64,000 nt of DNA. It comes from Nitrospirae bacterium JdFR-85 (GTDB taxonomy: Bacteria; Nitrospirota; Thermodesulfovibrionia; Thermodesulfovibrionales; JdFR-85). The position numbers and the translations under genes are program-made. Below, one piece after another: positions 49,870-61,097 of this stretch; within the stretch, counting starts at the first letter, position 1; every line of letters starts with the position of its first letter. Below the pieces are notes generated by a model. It ran no database searches and was not told where the DNA came from. It saw nothing but the letters and a program-made list of their open reading frames with translations. Where the stretch lies: the NCBI GenBank assembly GCA_002011745.1, contig MTOU01000020.1, forward strand, positions 1-64,000, read 5' to 3'.

Positions 49870-50154
49870 TTGATAAAGAAGTTTCTTGATTTTATCAAAA
49901 CGCTCACTGATGAAGTATTAAGAGAGGGTAAAGAAGTGGATGAACTGATTGCCCAGATTGATACCTCTGAGATTAATCTATTCAGAGTGAACGAAGAACT
50001 GGAAGAGCTTCTCAGAAAGGGATTGATAGATGAGGAGGAGGCAGATACTGTAAAGTCAATATTGGTTTATATATTTATGAAGAATACAGATATAGATCCG
50101 GAAGACATTTATGCTCTTGTCTTTGGAGAAGGTAAGAGATTGAGTTGGCATTGA
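49870..50154 (+). CDS. Hypothetical protein
   Basis: 94-aa ORF with GGAGG SD, TTG start, tightly between dprA and topA. Confidence 0.55.
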   Translation: MIKKFLDFIKTLTDEVLREGKEVDELIAQIDTSEINLFRVNEELEELLRKGLIDEEEADTVKSILVYIFMKNTDIDPEDIYALVFGEGKRLSWH

Positions 50155-50163
50155 GGAGGAAGG

Positions 50164-52473
50164 ATGAAGACCCTTATTATTGTAGAATCTCCTGCAAAGG
50201 CGAAGACAATAAATAAGATCCTGGGGAAGAGTTTTGCTGTTAGGGCCTCTATAGGTCATGTAAGAGACTTACCAGAGAAGGAGCTTGGTGTTGATATAGA
50301 TAATAACTTCAAGCCCAAATATATTATCATTCCTGGCAAGGAGAAGATTATAAAAGAACTGAAAGAAGCAGCAACAAAGGCAGATGTTATATACCTTGCT
50401 CCTGACCCTGATCGTGAGGGTGAGGCGATTGCATGGCATATATCAGAGCTTTTGAAGAATGGAAAGAAGGACTCGGTTAGTGGAGACAGAATATTCAGGA
50501 TAACATTTAATGAGATCACAGAGAAGGCTGTTAAGGAGGCTATAAAGAAGCCCGGGAAAATTGATATGAACAAGGTAGATGCCCAGCAGGCAAGGAGGAT
50601 CCTTGATAGACTGGTTGGTTACAAATTGAGCCCCCTTTTGTGGAAGAAGATCAAAAAGGGTCTTAGTGCAGGTAGGGTGCAGTCTGTTGCAGTAAGACTG
50701 GTTGTTGAGAGAGAAAGAGAGATTGAGGCATTTGTGCCAAAAGAGTACTGGAGCATTACAGGTGTCTTTGAAGGTTCTACTCCTCCTTCATTCAAGGCGA
50801 GGTTGTTTAAGTATAAAGGTAAATATGTTATAAACAGAGAGAAAGAGGAATTCCTGATACAGAATGAGGCTGAAGCCGAGAAGTTGATAAAAGAGTTGGA
50901 AGGTTACAGGTATACCCTCTCAAAGGTTGATAAAAGGCTGAGAAAGAGAAATCCCCCACAACCATTTATTACCAGTACATTACAACAAGAGGCATCAAAG
51001 ACTCTGAGGTTTTCTCCCAAAAAGACGATGATGATTGCCCAACAACTTTATGAAGGTGTAGAGATAGGAGACGAAGGTTCTGTTGGACTTATTACATATA
51101 TGAGGACAGACTCCACAAGGGTTGCTGAAGAGGCACAGGAGGCTGCAAGGGAACTTATCAAAAACCTCTACGGAGAGAAATATGTTCCCAAAGATGCTGT
51201 CAAGAAGACAAAAAAGGCCACAAAGGCAAAGGTACAGGATGCCCATGAGGCGATAAGGCCAACCTATCTGACACGTCCTCCTGAGAGTGTAAAGAAGTTT
51301 CTGAGCAGGGATCAGTATCTCCTTTACAGACTTATCTGGATAAGATTTCTGGCATCCCAGATGGCTCCTGCAGAGATTGAACAGACCACCTTTGTAATCT
51401 CTGATACTGATAGTAAGGTGGAGTTCAGAGTGACAGGCGATGTATTAAGATTTGATGGTTTTCTTAAACTCTACAGTTATTCAGAAGAGGGCGATAGAGA
51501 GGCTCAAGAAGAAGGTCAACTACCACCCCTTAGGGAAGGTGAGCTGTTGAATCTCTCTGAGCTTATCCCAAAACAACACTTTACTCAGCCACCACCGAGA
51601 TATACTGAGGCTACTCTGATAAAGGCACTTGAAGAGAAAGGGGTGGGCAGACCAAGTACCTATGCCACGATACTGTCTACAATCCAGGAGAGGAGATACG
51701 TGAAGAAAAGAGAGGGTAAGTTGGTTCCTACGGAGCTTGGTAGGCTGGTAAATGACTATCTCGTTGAGAGATTTCCAGAGCTGATAGATGTAGGCTTTAC
51801 TGCCAAGATGGAGGATGAGCTTGACAAGGTAGAAGAAGGCAATCTCAACTGGCTCAAGGTAGTGAAGAGTTTTTATAGACCTTTCAGTAAAGATCTTCAG
51901 AAGGCCTTTGAGACCTCGGATAAGGCAATAGAGGATCAACCTACAGAGCTTACCTGTGAGCTCTGTGGTCGTCAGATGGTAAAGAGATGGGGTAGACACG
52001 GATGGTTTTATGCATGTACAGGTTTTCCTGAATGTAAGAATACAAAACCTATAAATAACACAGAAGACAAAGAGCATGAGGAAGTCGCTGATCAGAGATG
52101 TCCAGAGTGTGGTTCTGAGATGATTATAAAACAGAGTAGATTTGGAAGATTCATTGCATGTTCAAGATATCCTGAATGTAGAACTACATTGCCCCTTTCC
52201 ACGGGAGTAAAATGTCCTTTAGATGGAGGAGATATTATTGAAAGAAGAAGCAAGAAGGGAAAATTGTTTTGGAGTTGTAGTAACTGGCCTAAATGTAAAT
52301 TTACCTTATGGTCAAGACCAATAAATGAGGCCTGTCCAAAATGTGGCTCACCCTATTTATTGGAGAAGACTCAGAATTCTAAGAGACAGATTGTGTGTCC
52401 TGAGAAGGGGTGTGATTATAAGAGAATAGAAAGAGAGGAGAAGACTGAAGAGGCTGTGGTATCAAAGGAGTAA
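50164..52473 (+). CDS. topA: DNA topoisomerase I
   Basis: MKTLIIVESPAKAKTINKILGKSFAV; YMRTDSTRVAEEA; C-terminal Zn-ribbons. Confidence 0.97.
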   Translation: MKTLIIVESPAKAKTINKILGKSFAVRASIGHVRDLPEKELGVDIDNNFKPKYIIIPGKEKIIKELKEAATKADVIYLAPDPDREGEAIAWHISELLKNGKKDSVSGDRIFRITFNEITEKAVKEAIKKPGKIDMNKVDAQQARRILDRLVGYKLSPLLWKKIKKGLSAGRVQSVAVRLVVEREREIEAFVPKEYWSITGVFEGSTPPSFKARLFKYKGKYVINREKEEFLIQNEAEAEKLIKELEGYRYTLSKVDKRLRKRNPPQPFITSTLQQEASKTLRFSPKKTMMIAQQLYEGVEIGDEGSVGLITYMRTDSTRVAEEAQEAARELIKNLYGEKYVPKDAVKKTKKATKAKVQDAHEAIRPTYLTRPPESVKKFLSRDQYLLYRLIWIRFLASQMAPAEIEQTTFVISDTDSKVEFRVTGDVLRFDGFLKLYSYSEEGDREAQEEGQLPPLREGELLNLSELIPKQHFTQPPPRYTEATLIKALEEKGVGRPSTYATILSTIQERRYVKKREGKLVPTELGRLVNDYLVERFPELIDVGFTAKMEDELDKVEEGNLNWLKVVKSFYRPFSKDLQKAFETSDKAIEDQPTELTCELCGRQMVKRWGRHGWFYACTGFPECKNTKPINNTEDKEHEEVADQRCPECGSEMIIKQSRFGRFIACSRYPECRTTLPLSTGVKCPLDGGDIIERRSKKGKLFWSCSNWPKCKFTLWSRPINEACPKCGSPYLLEKTQNSKRQIVCPEKGCDYKRIEREEKTEEAVVSKE

Positions 52474-52512
52474 TTACTGAGATTTATTTTTGCCACCCCT
52501 GAAAACAAGCGT

Positions 52513-53604
52513 ATGTTATTAATAAAAGAAGGTAAGATAATACTCTATAAGCTTTTTGATGTAGCAGCAGAGATAGATCTGGCACTGATAGAGAAGAAGG
52601 CAAAAAGAGGTGTGAAAAGATTAAGGCTTTCCCGGCATCCCTATATGAAGGCCTTAGAATTCAAGAATCCCCCTTTAAGCTTTGAACTGAAAGGATTTGA
52701 CAAGAAGATCCTTGATGAGGATTTTCACTTTAATGTAATTGCAAAGGCCTTTGACTTTGGAGTTGTTTCTATTGCTTATGAAATAAAGCTTTCAGACTTT
52801 TCATTTAAAAAATTGGAAAGGATTGCTATTGCCCTTGACAAAGATACCTCTTTTGATTCAATTGCGGTAGAGTATATAAAGCAACTACTCTCTACATTCC
52901 AGGAGGCTATAGAAGAGCCCTACATTAAAGAAGAGTTTATAGAAGAGTATACTGTTTTTTTTATAAAATCCCTCAACAAAAATATAAATGCAGATGAATT
53001 TCTTAAAGAGTATGATCCTTCAAAGCTTCTCCTTTATGAGACACGCCAGATAAGCACCTACACCAGGGAAGAGACGTTGAAAAACAGATTCAGTTACTAT
53101 CCTGAAGATCTGGTGATTCTGCATCTGGACAATGCCTTTATACTTGAGCCATCAGGTAGTAATGATATAGCTGACATACTGGAGTTTGCCAATGCACAGT
53201 TACTGGAACTAAGGTACTATGACAGTCTGCTTGACAGGGAACTGCAGTGGATTTACGGAGAGTTAACCAGAAGAGGAGGTGTTTCGGTATTCAGGTTGAG
53301 GGAGTATGAGAGGCTTGCAAGAAAGATTACTGAGACGGTTACAGATCTGACTGAGGTGACAGAGAGAGTGAATAATGCACTGAAGGTCACAGAGGATGTA
53401 TACTATGCAAGGATTTACAGGACAGCCATGATGTTGCTGAGGAGTAAGGACTGGGAGGAGAGTATAAATGATAAACTCCGTATTGTTACAAACACCTACA
53501 AGATGATTTATGATGAGATTTCTACAAAGAGGGAACAGTTGATAGAGCTTGGTATCTTTTTACTAATAGTTATTGAGATATTTCTTGCAATTCTGTTTGG
53601 TTGA
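52513..53604 (+). CDS. RMD1/YagE family (DUF155-like) protein
   Basis: Size, YYPEDLVILHLDNAFILE...LLDRELQWIYGEL and C-terminal TM helix after NTYKMIYDEISTKREQLIELGIFLLIVIEIFLAIL. Confidence 0.7.
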   Translation: MLLIKEGKIILYKLFDVAAEIDLALIEKKAKRGVKRLRLSRHPYMKALEFKNPPLSFELKGFDKKILDEDFHFNVIAKAFDFGVVSIAYEIKLSDFSFKKLERIAIALDKDTSFDSIAVEYIKQLLSTFQEAIEEPYIKEEFIEEYTVFFIKSLNKNINADEFLKEYDPSKLLLYETRQISTYTREETLKNRFSYYPEDLVILHLDNAFILEPSGSNDIADILEFANAQLLELRYYDSLLDRELQWIYGELTRRGGVSVFRLREYERLARKITETVTDLTEVTERVNNALKVTEDVYYARIYRTAMMLLRSKDWEESINDKLRIVTNTYKMIYDEISTKREQLIELGIFLLIVIEIFLAILFG

Positions 53605-53783
53605 TTTTATTACAATGTCTCTTGCCAAAAGCCTCGAAGTCAATAATTTCTTCTCTTTGTCGGAAGTTCGCCTTTGAGATAGATTGGTTGAGAGACTCCA
53701 CTTCTTCTGAGTTTAGAATCCCTTTATTAATTTCACTTGATAGGTTATAATTTAGAAAACAAAATTTAATAGGATTACATAAT

Positions 53784-56700
53784 ATGGTAAGGCTCAGATT
53801 AGTATTCAAGTTACTGATAATATATGTAGTCTTTACCTTTGCACTTCTGGTCCCTATCTTCCTCAATATTTACAAGCTCTTAAAACAAGAAGGAATACTC
53901 AATGAAGAGGTTCTCGAAAAATTTTATTCTGATATTGCAGGTATTGTATTTTATGCATTTTTCATAGCCTTTATTATCTCTCTTGTTTTTGCAAGAAAGA
54001 TTCTGCTTCCTGTGAAGATGTTAAAAGATGCAGCTGTGAAGGTTAAAGAAGGAGACCTTAATGTCCAGGTAGAAAGAATCTCTGATGACGAGATAGGAGA
54101 GGTTACAGAAGTTTTTAATCAAATGGTTAGAAACCTTCGAGAAAAGACTGAAGAGTTAAGTAAAAAAGACCTATATGTAAATACCATGATGGATGCGCTC
54201 TGGGTTATTGATGAGAATAACAGAATTATGGACATTAATCCTGCCTTTACAAAAATATTTGGATACTCCAAGGAAGAGGTAATAGGTATATCAATATATG
54301 AGTTTTTTGATGAACAGGGGCAGAGGGCTGTAGCCAGAGAGTTAGAGACAAAGTGGGCCAGAGGCGAACACTCCACATACAAGGTACAGATGTTTACAAA
54401 AGATGGCAGAAGAGTACCTGTGATGATAACAGGTGCTCCTATAATGAAAGATGATGTGGTTATAGGGAAGATAGGAGTTATAAAAGATATAAGTGAAGTA
54501 GAGAGACTCATGAAGGAGATTGAGTCTTCAAAGGAGCACTTAGAGACGATTATAAATAGTATAGAGGAGTCATTTATAGTAATAGACAGAGATTACAGAA
54601 TTCTTAGAACAAATATTGAAGCTCGGAGAAGATATGGTGAGGATATAGTGGGGAGGAAGTGTTTTGAAGTACTGCATTTTGAGTCAAGGCCCTGTTGGAT
54701 GGAAGGAGAGTACTGTCCTGTACATGCTATATTCTCAGACAGAATGGCCTTCAGAGGTATACATCAACATTATGATACAGAAGGACATCTGCATTTTGAA
54801 GAATTTGTCTGCTCACCTGTTAGAGACGAACTTGGTAATGTGGTTGAGGTTATTCAGTTGTTGAGAGATGTAACAGAGAGAATAAAGAAAGAGGAGGAAC
54901 TAAAGAAGAGAAATGCAGAACTTGAACTTCTAAATAGACTTTCTTCCATACTTGCGAGTTCTCTGAAGGCAGACGATGTGTTTTCAAAGGTTCTTGACCA
55001 TCTTATAGAGACTTTTGATATGGATGGAGGAGGATTTTTCTTGCTTGATGAGAAGACAAAGATATTAACCTGTGAGTATCACCGAGGGATATCAGAAGAG
55101 TTTGTGAGAGAGGCTGGGAGAGTAAGACTTGGTGAGGATATACCTGGTAGAGTTGCCCTGACAGGTCAGCCTGTTGTGTCTTATGATGTAAGTACAGATG
55201 AAAGAGTCATCCATAGCCTGCTCAAATATTCTGGTATAAAGGGTTACTGTTGTATGCCTGTAAAGGGGAAGGAGAGGATTCTGGGGGTCTTCTGTCTATT
55301 CAAATTCAGAGAGCGTCATTTCACCTCGGATGAGGAGAGAATTCTTGCTTCAATAGGTGAGATAACAGGACTCGCCCTTGACAATATTAAGCTCTATGAT
55401 CAGATGAGATCACTATTTGAAGTACAACGACAGCGGAGGATAACTCAGCAGTCTGTGCTTTTAAAGCTGTCCTCTTCTCTTTCTGCTGCAGTTGATATAA
55501 ATGAGGTGATTGAGTCTACAGTCTCAATAATGAGCGAGTATCTCATGGGAGACGCAATTGTTTTCTGGGAATTAAAAACCCCTGAAGTTCTTCAGGTGAG
55601 ATACTCTAAGGGTATCTCTATGGGTGAGATTCAACAGAATATGGATATTCTCTCACCCGAAACCAATGCAATTAAAAATAAGAAGGTATATTTTATTTAT
55701 GATATAAATGAGGAGGGTCTTCTGTATTACATAAACAATGAAGTAAAGCAGAAGGGCTTTAAGTCTCTTCTCTGTTGTCCTGTAATGATTGGTGACAGAG
55801 CATTAGGAGTTCTTACTATTCTTAACAGAATGAGTAAGAGCTATCAAGAAGAGGAAATACATTTCATAAGAACCATTGTCAGCCTCTTTGCGGTGGCCTA
55901 TGAGAGGAGTCTCTTTTATGAAAAGAGCATTATAGAGAAGAGTCTTGCTGAGTCCATCCTCAATTCTATTTCGGATGGTGTCTGTACAATCGATACCAAG
56001 GGCAAGATACTCAGTGCTAACAGGGCAGTTGCTCATATTTTAGAGAAACCTCTTACCACTATTGTTGGAAAAAATTATAAAGAGGTGTTGGGGGAATTTG
56101 TTGATAACTGTCCTGTAGAGGAGGCTCTTAAGGGAAACAATGCCTCTGGTGAAATGGTTTTTGATAAAGACGGAAAAAGGAGGATTATCCAAGTAAATGC
56201 CATTCCTCTTGTTGACTCAAATGAAAGGGTTTATGCAACAGTACAGGTTTTAAGGGATGTGACACGTGAGAAGGAGCTGGACAGGGTTAAGACCGAGATT
56301 ATACGATTGGTATCTCACGAGTTTAGAACTCCTCTTTCTGCTATTGTAGGATTGACAGAGATGCTAATTGATGGAGAGGTGTCTGACAGCAGGGCCATCA
56401 ACTATTTAAGAATAATTTATGAAGAAGGCCTGAGGTTGTCAGAAATGGTTTCCCAGTTACTTGATATATCTAAGCTGGAAAGTGGTGTGATTGTACCAAC
56501 TCTAACACCTATAGACTTTAGAGAAATAGTAGAGATAATCAAAAAGAGATTTGCCGAAAGATTTGAGAAGAAGAAAGCAAGGTTTGAGTATCTACTTCCA
56601 GATGAGGCCGAATTTCTTAAAGCTGATAAGGAAATGATACTACAACTGCTATCGAATTTAATAGATAATTCATTGAAGTACTCAGATGAGGGCTGCCATA

Positions 56701-56993
56701 TTACTTTGAAAGTGGGAAATTATGAGGATTATGTTATAATAGAGGTGACTGATACAGGATGGGGAATAGACGAAAAGGATTTAAAGAATCTTGGAGAGAA
56801 GTTTTATAGGGGCAAACATGGAGAGAAAACTAAGGGTACAGGACTTGGACTTGCCCTTTGTAGAGAGATTATTAAACATCTCAGTGGAAAGATGGACATT
56901 GAGAGTGCTGTTGGTATAGGAACCACAGTAAGACTCTATATCCCAAAGGAACCCTATAAGATATTTCAGCATTCTACAGAAGATTTAGATTGA
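53784..56993 (+). CDS. Membrane sensor histidine kinase (HAMP-PAS-GAF-HisKA-HATPase)
   Basis: 2 TM helices, PAS repeats, GAF-like domains, LVSHEFRTPLSAIVGLTEML, N/G boxes DTGWGIDEKDL, GTGLGLALCREI. Confidence 0.93.
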   Translation: MVRLRLVFKLLIIYVVFTFALLVPIFLNIYKLLKQEGILNEEVLEKFYSDIAGIVFYAFFIAFIISLVFARKILLPVKMLKDAAVKVKEGDLNVQVERISDDEIGEVTEVFNQMVRNLREKTEELSKKDLYVNTMMDALWVIDENNRIMDINPAFTKIFGYSKEEVIGISIYEFFDEQGQRAVARELETKWARGEHSTYKVQMFTKDGRRVPVMITGAPIMKDDVVIGKIGVIKDISEVERLMKEIESSKEHLETIINSIEESFIVIDRDYRILRTNIEARRRYGEDIVGRKCFEVLHFESRPCWMEGEYCPVHAIFSDRMAFRGIHQHYDTEGHLHFEEFVCSPVRDELGNVVEVIQLLRDVTERIKKEEELKKRNAELELLNRLSSILASSLKADDVFSKVLDHLIETFDMDGGGFFLLDEKTKILTCEYHRGISEEFVREAGRVRLGEDIPGRVALTGQPVVSYDVSTDERVIHSLLKYSGIKGYCCMPVKGKERILGVFCLFKFRERHFTSDEERILASIGEITGLALDNIKLYDQMRSLFEVQRQRRITQQSVLLKLSSSLSAAVDINEVIESTVSIMSEYLMGDAIVFWELKTPEVLQVRYSKGISMGEIQQNMDILSPETNAIKNKKVYFIYDINEEGLLYYINNEVKQKGFKSLLCCPVMIGDRALGVLTILNRMSKSYQEEEIHFIRTIVSLFAVAYERSLFYEKSIIEKSLAESILNSISDGVCTIDTKGKILSANRAVAHILEKPLTTIVGKNYKEVLGEFVDNCPVEEALKGNNASGEMVFDKDGKRRIIQVNAIPLVDSNERVYATVQVLRDVTREKELDRVKTEIIRLVSHEFRTPLSAIVGLTEMLIDGEVSDSRAINYLRIIYEEGLRLSEMVSQLLDISKLESGVIVPTLTPIDFREIVEIIKKRFAERFEKKKARFEYLLPDEAEFLKADKEMILQLLSNLIDNSLKYSDEGCHITLKVGNYEDYVIIEVTDTGWGIDEKDLKNLGEKFYRGKHGEKTKGTGLGLALCREIIKHLSGKMDIESAVGIGTTVRLYIPKEPYKIFQHSTEDLD

Positions 56994-57003
56994 GGATAGC
57001 GGA

Positions 57004-57372
57004 ATGTCAAAGAAGATAATGGTTATAGATGATGAGCCCTTCATTTTGATGATGATAGAGGATAAATTCAAAAGGGCAGGCCTTGAGGTGATTACCCTCA
57101 GAGAGAGTAAAGATGCATTAGATATTATAAGAAGAGAGAAGCCTGACTTAATAATACTTGATTGGATGATGCCTGAGGTCAGTGGTATAGAGTTATGTAA
57201 ACTTATCAAGGAAGACCCCGATATCTCTTCAATTCCTGTGTTTATGCTTACTGCAAAGGGGCAGGAGGATGACGAGAAGTTAGGCCTTAGGTGTGGGGTT
57301 GACAGATACATAACAAAGCCATTCAGCCCCCGAATGTTACTGGAGGTAGTGCTTGAAAGACTCGGAGATTGA
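57004..57372 (+). CDS. Response regulator receiver protein
   Basis: MVIDDEPFILMMI, LIILDWMMPEVSG, TAKGQ, KPFSP. Confidence 0.95.
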   Translation: MSKKIMVIDDEPFILMMIEDKFKRAGLEVITLRESKDALDIIRREKPDLIILDWMMPEVSGIELCKLIKEDPDISSIPVFMLTAKGQEDDEKLGLRCGVDRYITKPFSPRMLLEVVLERLGD

Positions 57373-58483
57373 AAGATTAAAAGGAGACCTCCAGGCAACC
57401 ATAAGAGAGTTAAGTAGTACCTACGAGGAGCTTTCCCTCCTTTATAAGTTATCAGAGGAGTTTGCAGGATTAAGTGTGGAAGAGATATGTGATGTTATGT
57501 TATCTGAGATCACCTCTCTGATAAATGTAGAACTTGCTGTGATTCTGTTCTGGGATGAAGAGAGTGAGTCTTTTCTTCTGAAAAAATCGAAAGGTATTTT
57601 GGATGACTCATTTATTAAAGGAAAGCTTAATAGTCTATTTTACGAAAGTATGAAAAAACCGCGTCCTACAGTTATATGTCATATAAAAGAAAAAATAGAA
57701 CCTTTTGATTTTCCTGTAAGATCTCTGCTTCTTATTCCTTTCAAGGGTAAGAAGAGGCTTATAGGACTTCTATTGGTGGCGAACAAAAGGGATGCGGATG
57801 AGTTCTTCTCAGGTGAGATAAAACTCCTTCAGAGTATAACCTCTTTGGCAGGAGTTTTTATTGAGAATGCCCTTCTTAGTGAGCAGATGCAGGAGTTTCT
57901 GCTTGGAGCTATAAAGGCCTTTGTGAAGGCCTTAGAGTCTACATCAGCATGGACAGCAGGACATACAGAAAGGGTAACAGAGTATTCACTGGCAATTGGA
58001 AGATTAATGAATCTCTCTATGGATGATTTAGAGAAATTGAGGATATGTGCCCTTCTGCATGATATAGGAAAGATAGCAACCCCTAATGAGATTCTTAATA
58101 AGATTGGGAAATTAGAAGAGCATGAATGGAGAGAGATAAGGAGACATCCTATTATTGGCTCTGATATCCTTTCAGAGATGACCCAGTATATAGATGTGAT
58201 CCAGTGTATAAGGTATCACCATGAACGCTATGATGGTACAGGACTTTTGGGGCTGAAAGGTGAGCAGATACCCCTTTTTGCAAGAATTCTTGCTGTTGCT
58301 GATGCCTTTGATGCGATGACATCGGACAGACCCTATAGAAAGAGATTTCCTGTAGAGAAAGCAGTTAGTGAGATAGCCAGAAATGCCGGAAAACAGTTTG
58401 ACCCAGAAGTGGTAAAGGCATTTCTTAAGTGGGTTAAGTCAGCCTACAATATTGAACTTCCTCAATCTGAAGTTCACTCCTAA
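57353..58483 (+). CDS. GAF + HD-GYP domain protein
   Basis: GHTERVTEYSLAIG, ALLHDIGKIATP, IRYHHERYDGTGL. Confidence 0.93.
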   Translation: MKDSEIERLKGDLQATIRELSSTYEELSLLYKLSEEFAGLSVEEICDVMLSEITSLINVELAVILFWDEESESFLLKKSKGILDDSFIKGKLNSLFYESMKKPRPTVICHIKEKIEPFDFPVRSLLLIPFKGKKRLIGLLLVANKRDADEFFSGEIKLLQSITSLAGVFIENALLSEQMQEFLLGAIKAFVKALESTSAWTAGHTERVTEYSLAIGRLMNLSMDDLEKLRICALLHDIGKIATPNEILNKIGKLEEHEWREIRRHPIIGSDILSEMTQYIDVIQCIRYHHERYDGTGLLGLKGEQIPLFARILAVADAFDAMTSDRPYRKRFPVEKAVSEIARNAGKQFDPEVVKAFLKWVKSAYNIELPQSEVHS

Positions 58484-59806
58484 CTCTGAGGCAATTCTCT
58501 TACAGCTCTCTATATCTACTCCTTCCACATCCACTACGGTAACGGTCACCTCAGGAATATAGATTTTTGCCTCTTTAATGAAATCTATTACAGCCTTAAA
58601 TGCATTTTTTACAAGAGGTTTACATATACTGTTATAGGTCTTTTCATCATGGGCATCCATGCTTATAGATATGGAATCTACTATACCCCTTAGCTCTGGA
58701 AGGATATTTCTTTCATGAATCAGATTGCCGTGTCCATTAGTATTAATCCTAACCCTGCCCCCTTTGTCTTTTATCCACTTAGCAAGTGTCTTCACCAGTT
58801 CAAGCCTAAGAAGAGGTTCTCCATAGCCGCAGAATACCACCTCTTTGAACTCTGTAGGGTTTCCTATCGCCTCTTTTAATTCCTCAATATCAGGTTCTTT
58901 TTTGAGACGAAGGTTATGTCCTTTCACATAATCCGTATGGAATCTCACACAGAATGTACAAGCATTAGTACACCTGTTAGTGATATTCAGATATAAGGAA
59001 TCTCTTATCTTGTAGGCTATGGTACCTTCCTCGGGTAGACTTCCTATCCCAAATAGTCTTTTTGCATTAACCGTAGTTATTCTTGCAATATCTTCAAGTT
59101 TTACCCCTCTAAGGGTGGCCACCTGTTTTGCTGTATGAAGAAGATAGGAGGGTTCATTTCTTTTGCCCCTATAGGGTGCTGGGGTAAGATAAGGGGCATC
59201 TGTTTCTATCAGGATATACTCATCAGGTATTGTCTTAGCGATCTCTTGCAGTCTCTTTGCATTTTTAAATGTTACTGGTCCGGCAAAGGAGATATAAAAT
59301 CCCATTGCCATAGCCTGCTCAGCCATGTCTATATCACCAGAGAAACAGTGCATCACTCCTCTGGTGATGCCACTGTCTTTAATAAGTTTAAGCGTGTCAG
59401 CCTTTGCCTCCCGACTGTGTATTATTACAGGAAGGTCTAATTCCTTTGCCAGTGACAGCAATCTGGAGAAGACCTTTTGCTGAGTTTTCTTAGGTGAATG
59501 GTTATAATGATAATCAAGGCCAATTTCTCCAATAGCCACTACTTTTTCTTCTTTTGCAAGCCTTTTAAGGAGGTCCTCTGTGTTTTTGTTAAACTCTTTT
59601 GCATCGTGTGGATGTAATCCTACAGATGCATAGATGCTTTCATGAGTTTTTGCCAGTTCAACAGCCTTTTCTGAAGATTCCTCATCGGCACCTACGGTGA
59701 TTATGGTCTTCACCCCAGCGCTATCTGCCCGTACAATCACATCGAGAAGGTCATCCTTAAACTGGGGCATATCAAGATGACAGTGGGTGTCTATAAGCTC
59801 TATCAT
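58439..59806 (-). CDS. Fusion of TatD-family nuclease and radical SAM domain (TatD-linked rSAM)
   Basis: N-term [16 protein letters not shown]...[12 protein letters not shown]...ETDAPYL (TatD); C-term [21 protein letters not shown] (CxxxCxxC). Confidence 0.93.
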   Translation of the reverse strand: MIELIDTHCHLDMPQFKDDLLDVIVRADSAGVKTIITVGADEESSEKAVELAKTHESIYASVGLHPHDAKEFNKNTEDLLKRLAKEEKVVAIGEIGLDYHYNHSPKKTQQKVFSRLLSLAKELDLPVIIHSREAKADTLKLIKDSGITRGVMHCFSGDIDMAEQAMAMGFYISFAGPVTFKNAKRLQEIAKTIPDEYILIETDAPYLTPAPYRGKRNEPSYLLHTAKQVATLRGVKLEDIARITTVNAKRLFGIGSLPEEGTIAYKIRDSLYLNITNRCTNACTFCVRFHTDYVKGHNLRLKKEPDIEELKEAIGNPTEFKEVVFCGYGEPLLRLELVKTLAKWIKDKGGRVRINTNGHGNLIHERNILPELRGIVDSISISMDAHDEKTYNSICKPLVKNAFKAVIDFIKEAKIYIPEVTVTVVDVEGVDIESCKRIASELGVNFRLRKFNIVG

Positions 59807-61029
59807 GCTCCGTATTTTTTTAGTCTTCCAGAATTGGCCAAGGCAAGAGGTAGTATATATTTTGCTGGAAAGATTCCAAGTTCTCCTTTAAGACACTCTC
59901 TCTCGGTGAATGATGAAGATGTGCCACCAAGCACATATGGGGCATGAAGTATTACAGGTACAGGATGCCAGCTGTGACTCTTCAGCAGACAGGGTGTACT
60001 ATGGTCACCTGTAATGATCAGCACATTAGGCTTGAGTTCGAGGATTCTCGGCAAGTATTTATCAAACTCTTCTATCTTCTTTACTTTTCCATCAAAATTG
60101 CCATCCTCTCCAAAAGAGTCAATCTTTTTAATATGTACAAAGAAGAAGTCATAATCATTGAACTTCTGGACAAGAAAATCAATCTCCTCTTTTATATCTC
60201 CTTCGACTGCTGGAGTATCCATACCTACAAGGCTTGCGAGTCCTCTGTACATGGGATATATTGCGATAGCCAATGCCCTGAGACCGAAATTCTCTTCAAA
60301 GGATGGTATATGAGGTACCTGTGAGAAACCTCTGAGGAGCACATAGTTTGCCCTCTGTTGGTTTCTCAAAACCTCACTTGCCCTGTTAATAAGTTTCTCA
60401 GCTACTTTGGCTACTCTTTCAGAGTTTTCGTTCATTGGCTGAGGCTTCAATGGAGGTTTTCCTATCTTCTGCGGGTCTGTATCATTGACCATGGCCGAAT
60501 CTTCTTTTAAGGGTTCAGGGAATCTCATGACCACGGCAAATCGGTACTCCATACCCTGTCTGAAGATTATCTCCACACCATCTATAGACCTTATCTCATT
60601 CTGAAGCATTTCTGTAAGCATTTGGGCCTCTTCTGTTGGGATTCTGCCTGCCCTTCTGTCCTGTATAATACCGTCTTTAACAGTGGCATAGTTTCCTCGC
60701 ATTGCAACATCTGTATTTTTTAATTCTATACCAAGACCCAATGCCTCCAGAACCCCTCTTCCAATCTGGTATTCCAACGGGTCATATCCAAAGATGCCGA
60801 GATGTCCAGGGCCACTGCCTGGTGTTATCCCATAGCTTACAGGGATATGCAGTCCTGTGGCAGAGATCCTTGCAAGGGCATCAAGATTAGGGGTGGAGGC
60901 TGCTTCCAGTTCTGTCTTTCCATTTATAGGAAGCCCGCCCAGTCCATCAAGGACCACCATCACAATCTTCGTTTCATTTCTCTGTACAAGCTCTTCAAAC
61001 CACTGCTTCATATGGTTATATTCTATCAA
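59803..61029 (-). CDS. apgM: Cofactor-independent phosphoglycerate mutase (archaeal ApgM type)
   Basis: [45 protein letters not shown]. Confidence 0.92.
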   Translation of the reverse strand: MIEYNHMKQWFEELVQRNETKIVMVVLDGLGGLPINGKTELEAASTPNLDALARISATGLHIPVSYGITPGSGPGHLGIFGYDPLEYQIGRGVLEALGLGIELKNTDVAMRGNYATVKDGIIQDRRAGRIPTEEAQMLTEMLQNEIRSIDGVEIIFRQGMEYRFAVVMRFPEPLKEDSAMVNDTDPQKIGKPPLKPQPMNENSERVAKVAEKLINRASEVLRNQQRANYVLLRGFSQVPHIPSFEENFGLRALAIAIYPMYRGLASLVGMDTPAVEGDIKEEIDFLVQKFNDYDFFFVHIKKIDSFGEDGNFDGKVKKIEEFDKYLPRILELKPNVLIITGDHSTPCLLKSHSWHPVPVILHAPYVLGGTSSSFTERECLKGELGIFPAKYILPLALANSGRLKKYGA

Positions 61030-61097
61030 AAATCCTTTTTAATATGCTATATAGAGTTGATTCATCAGAGATTGATAAGTTAGTATTTTATTTATCT

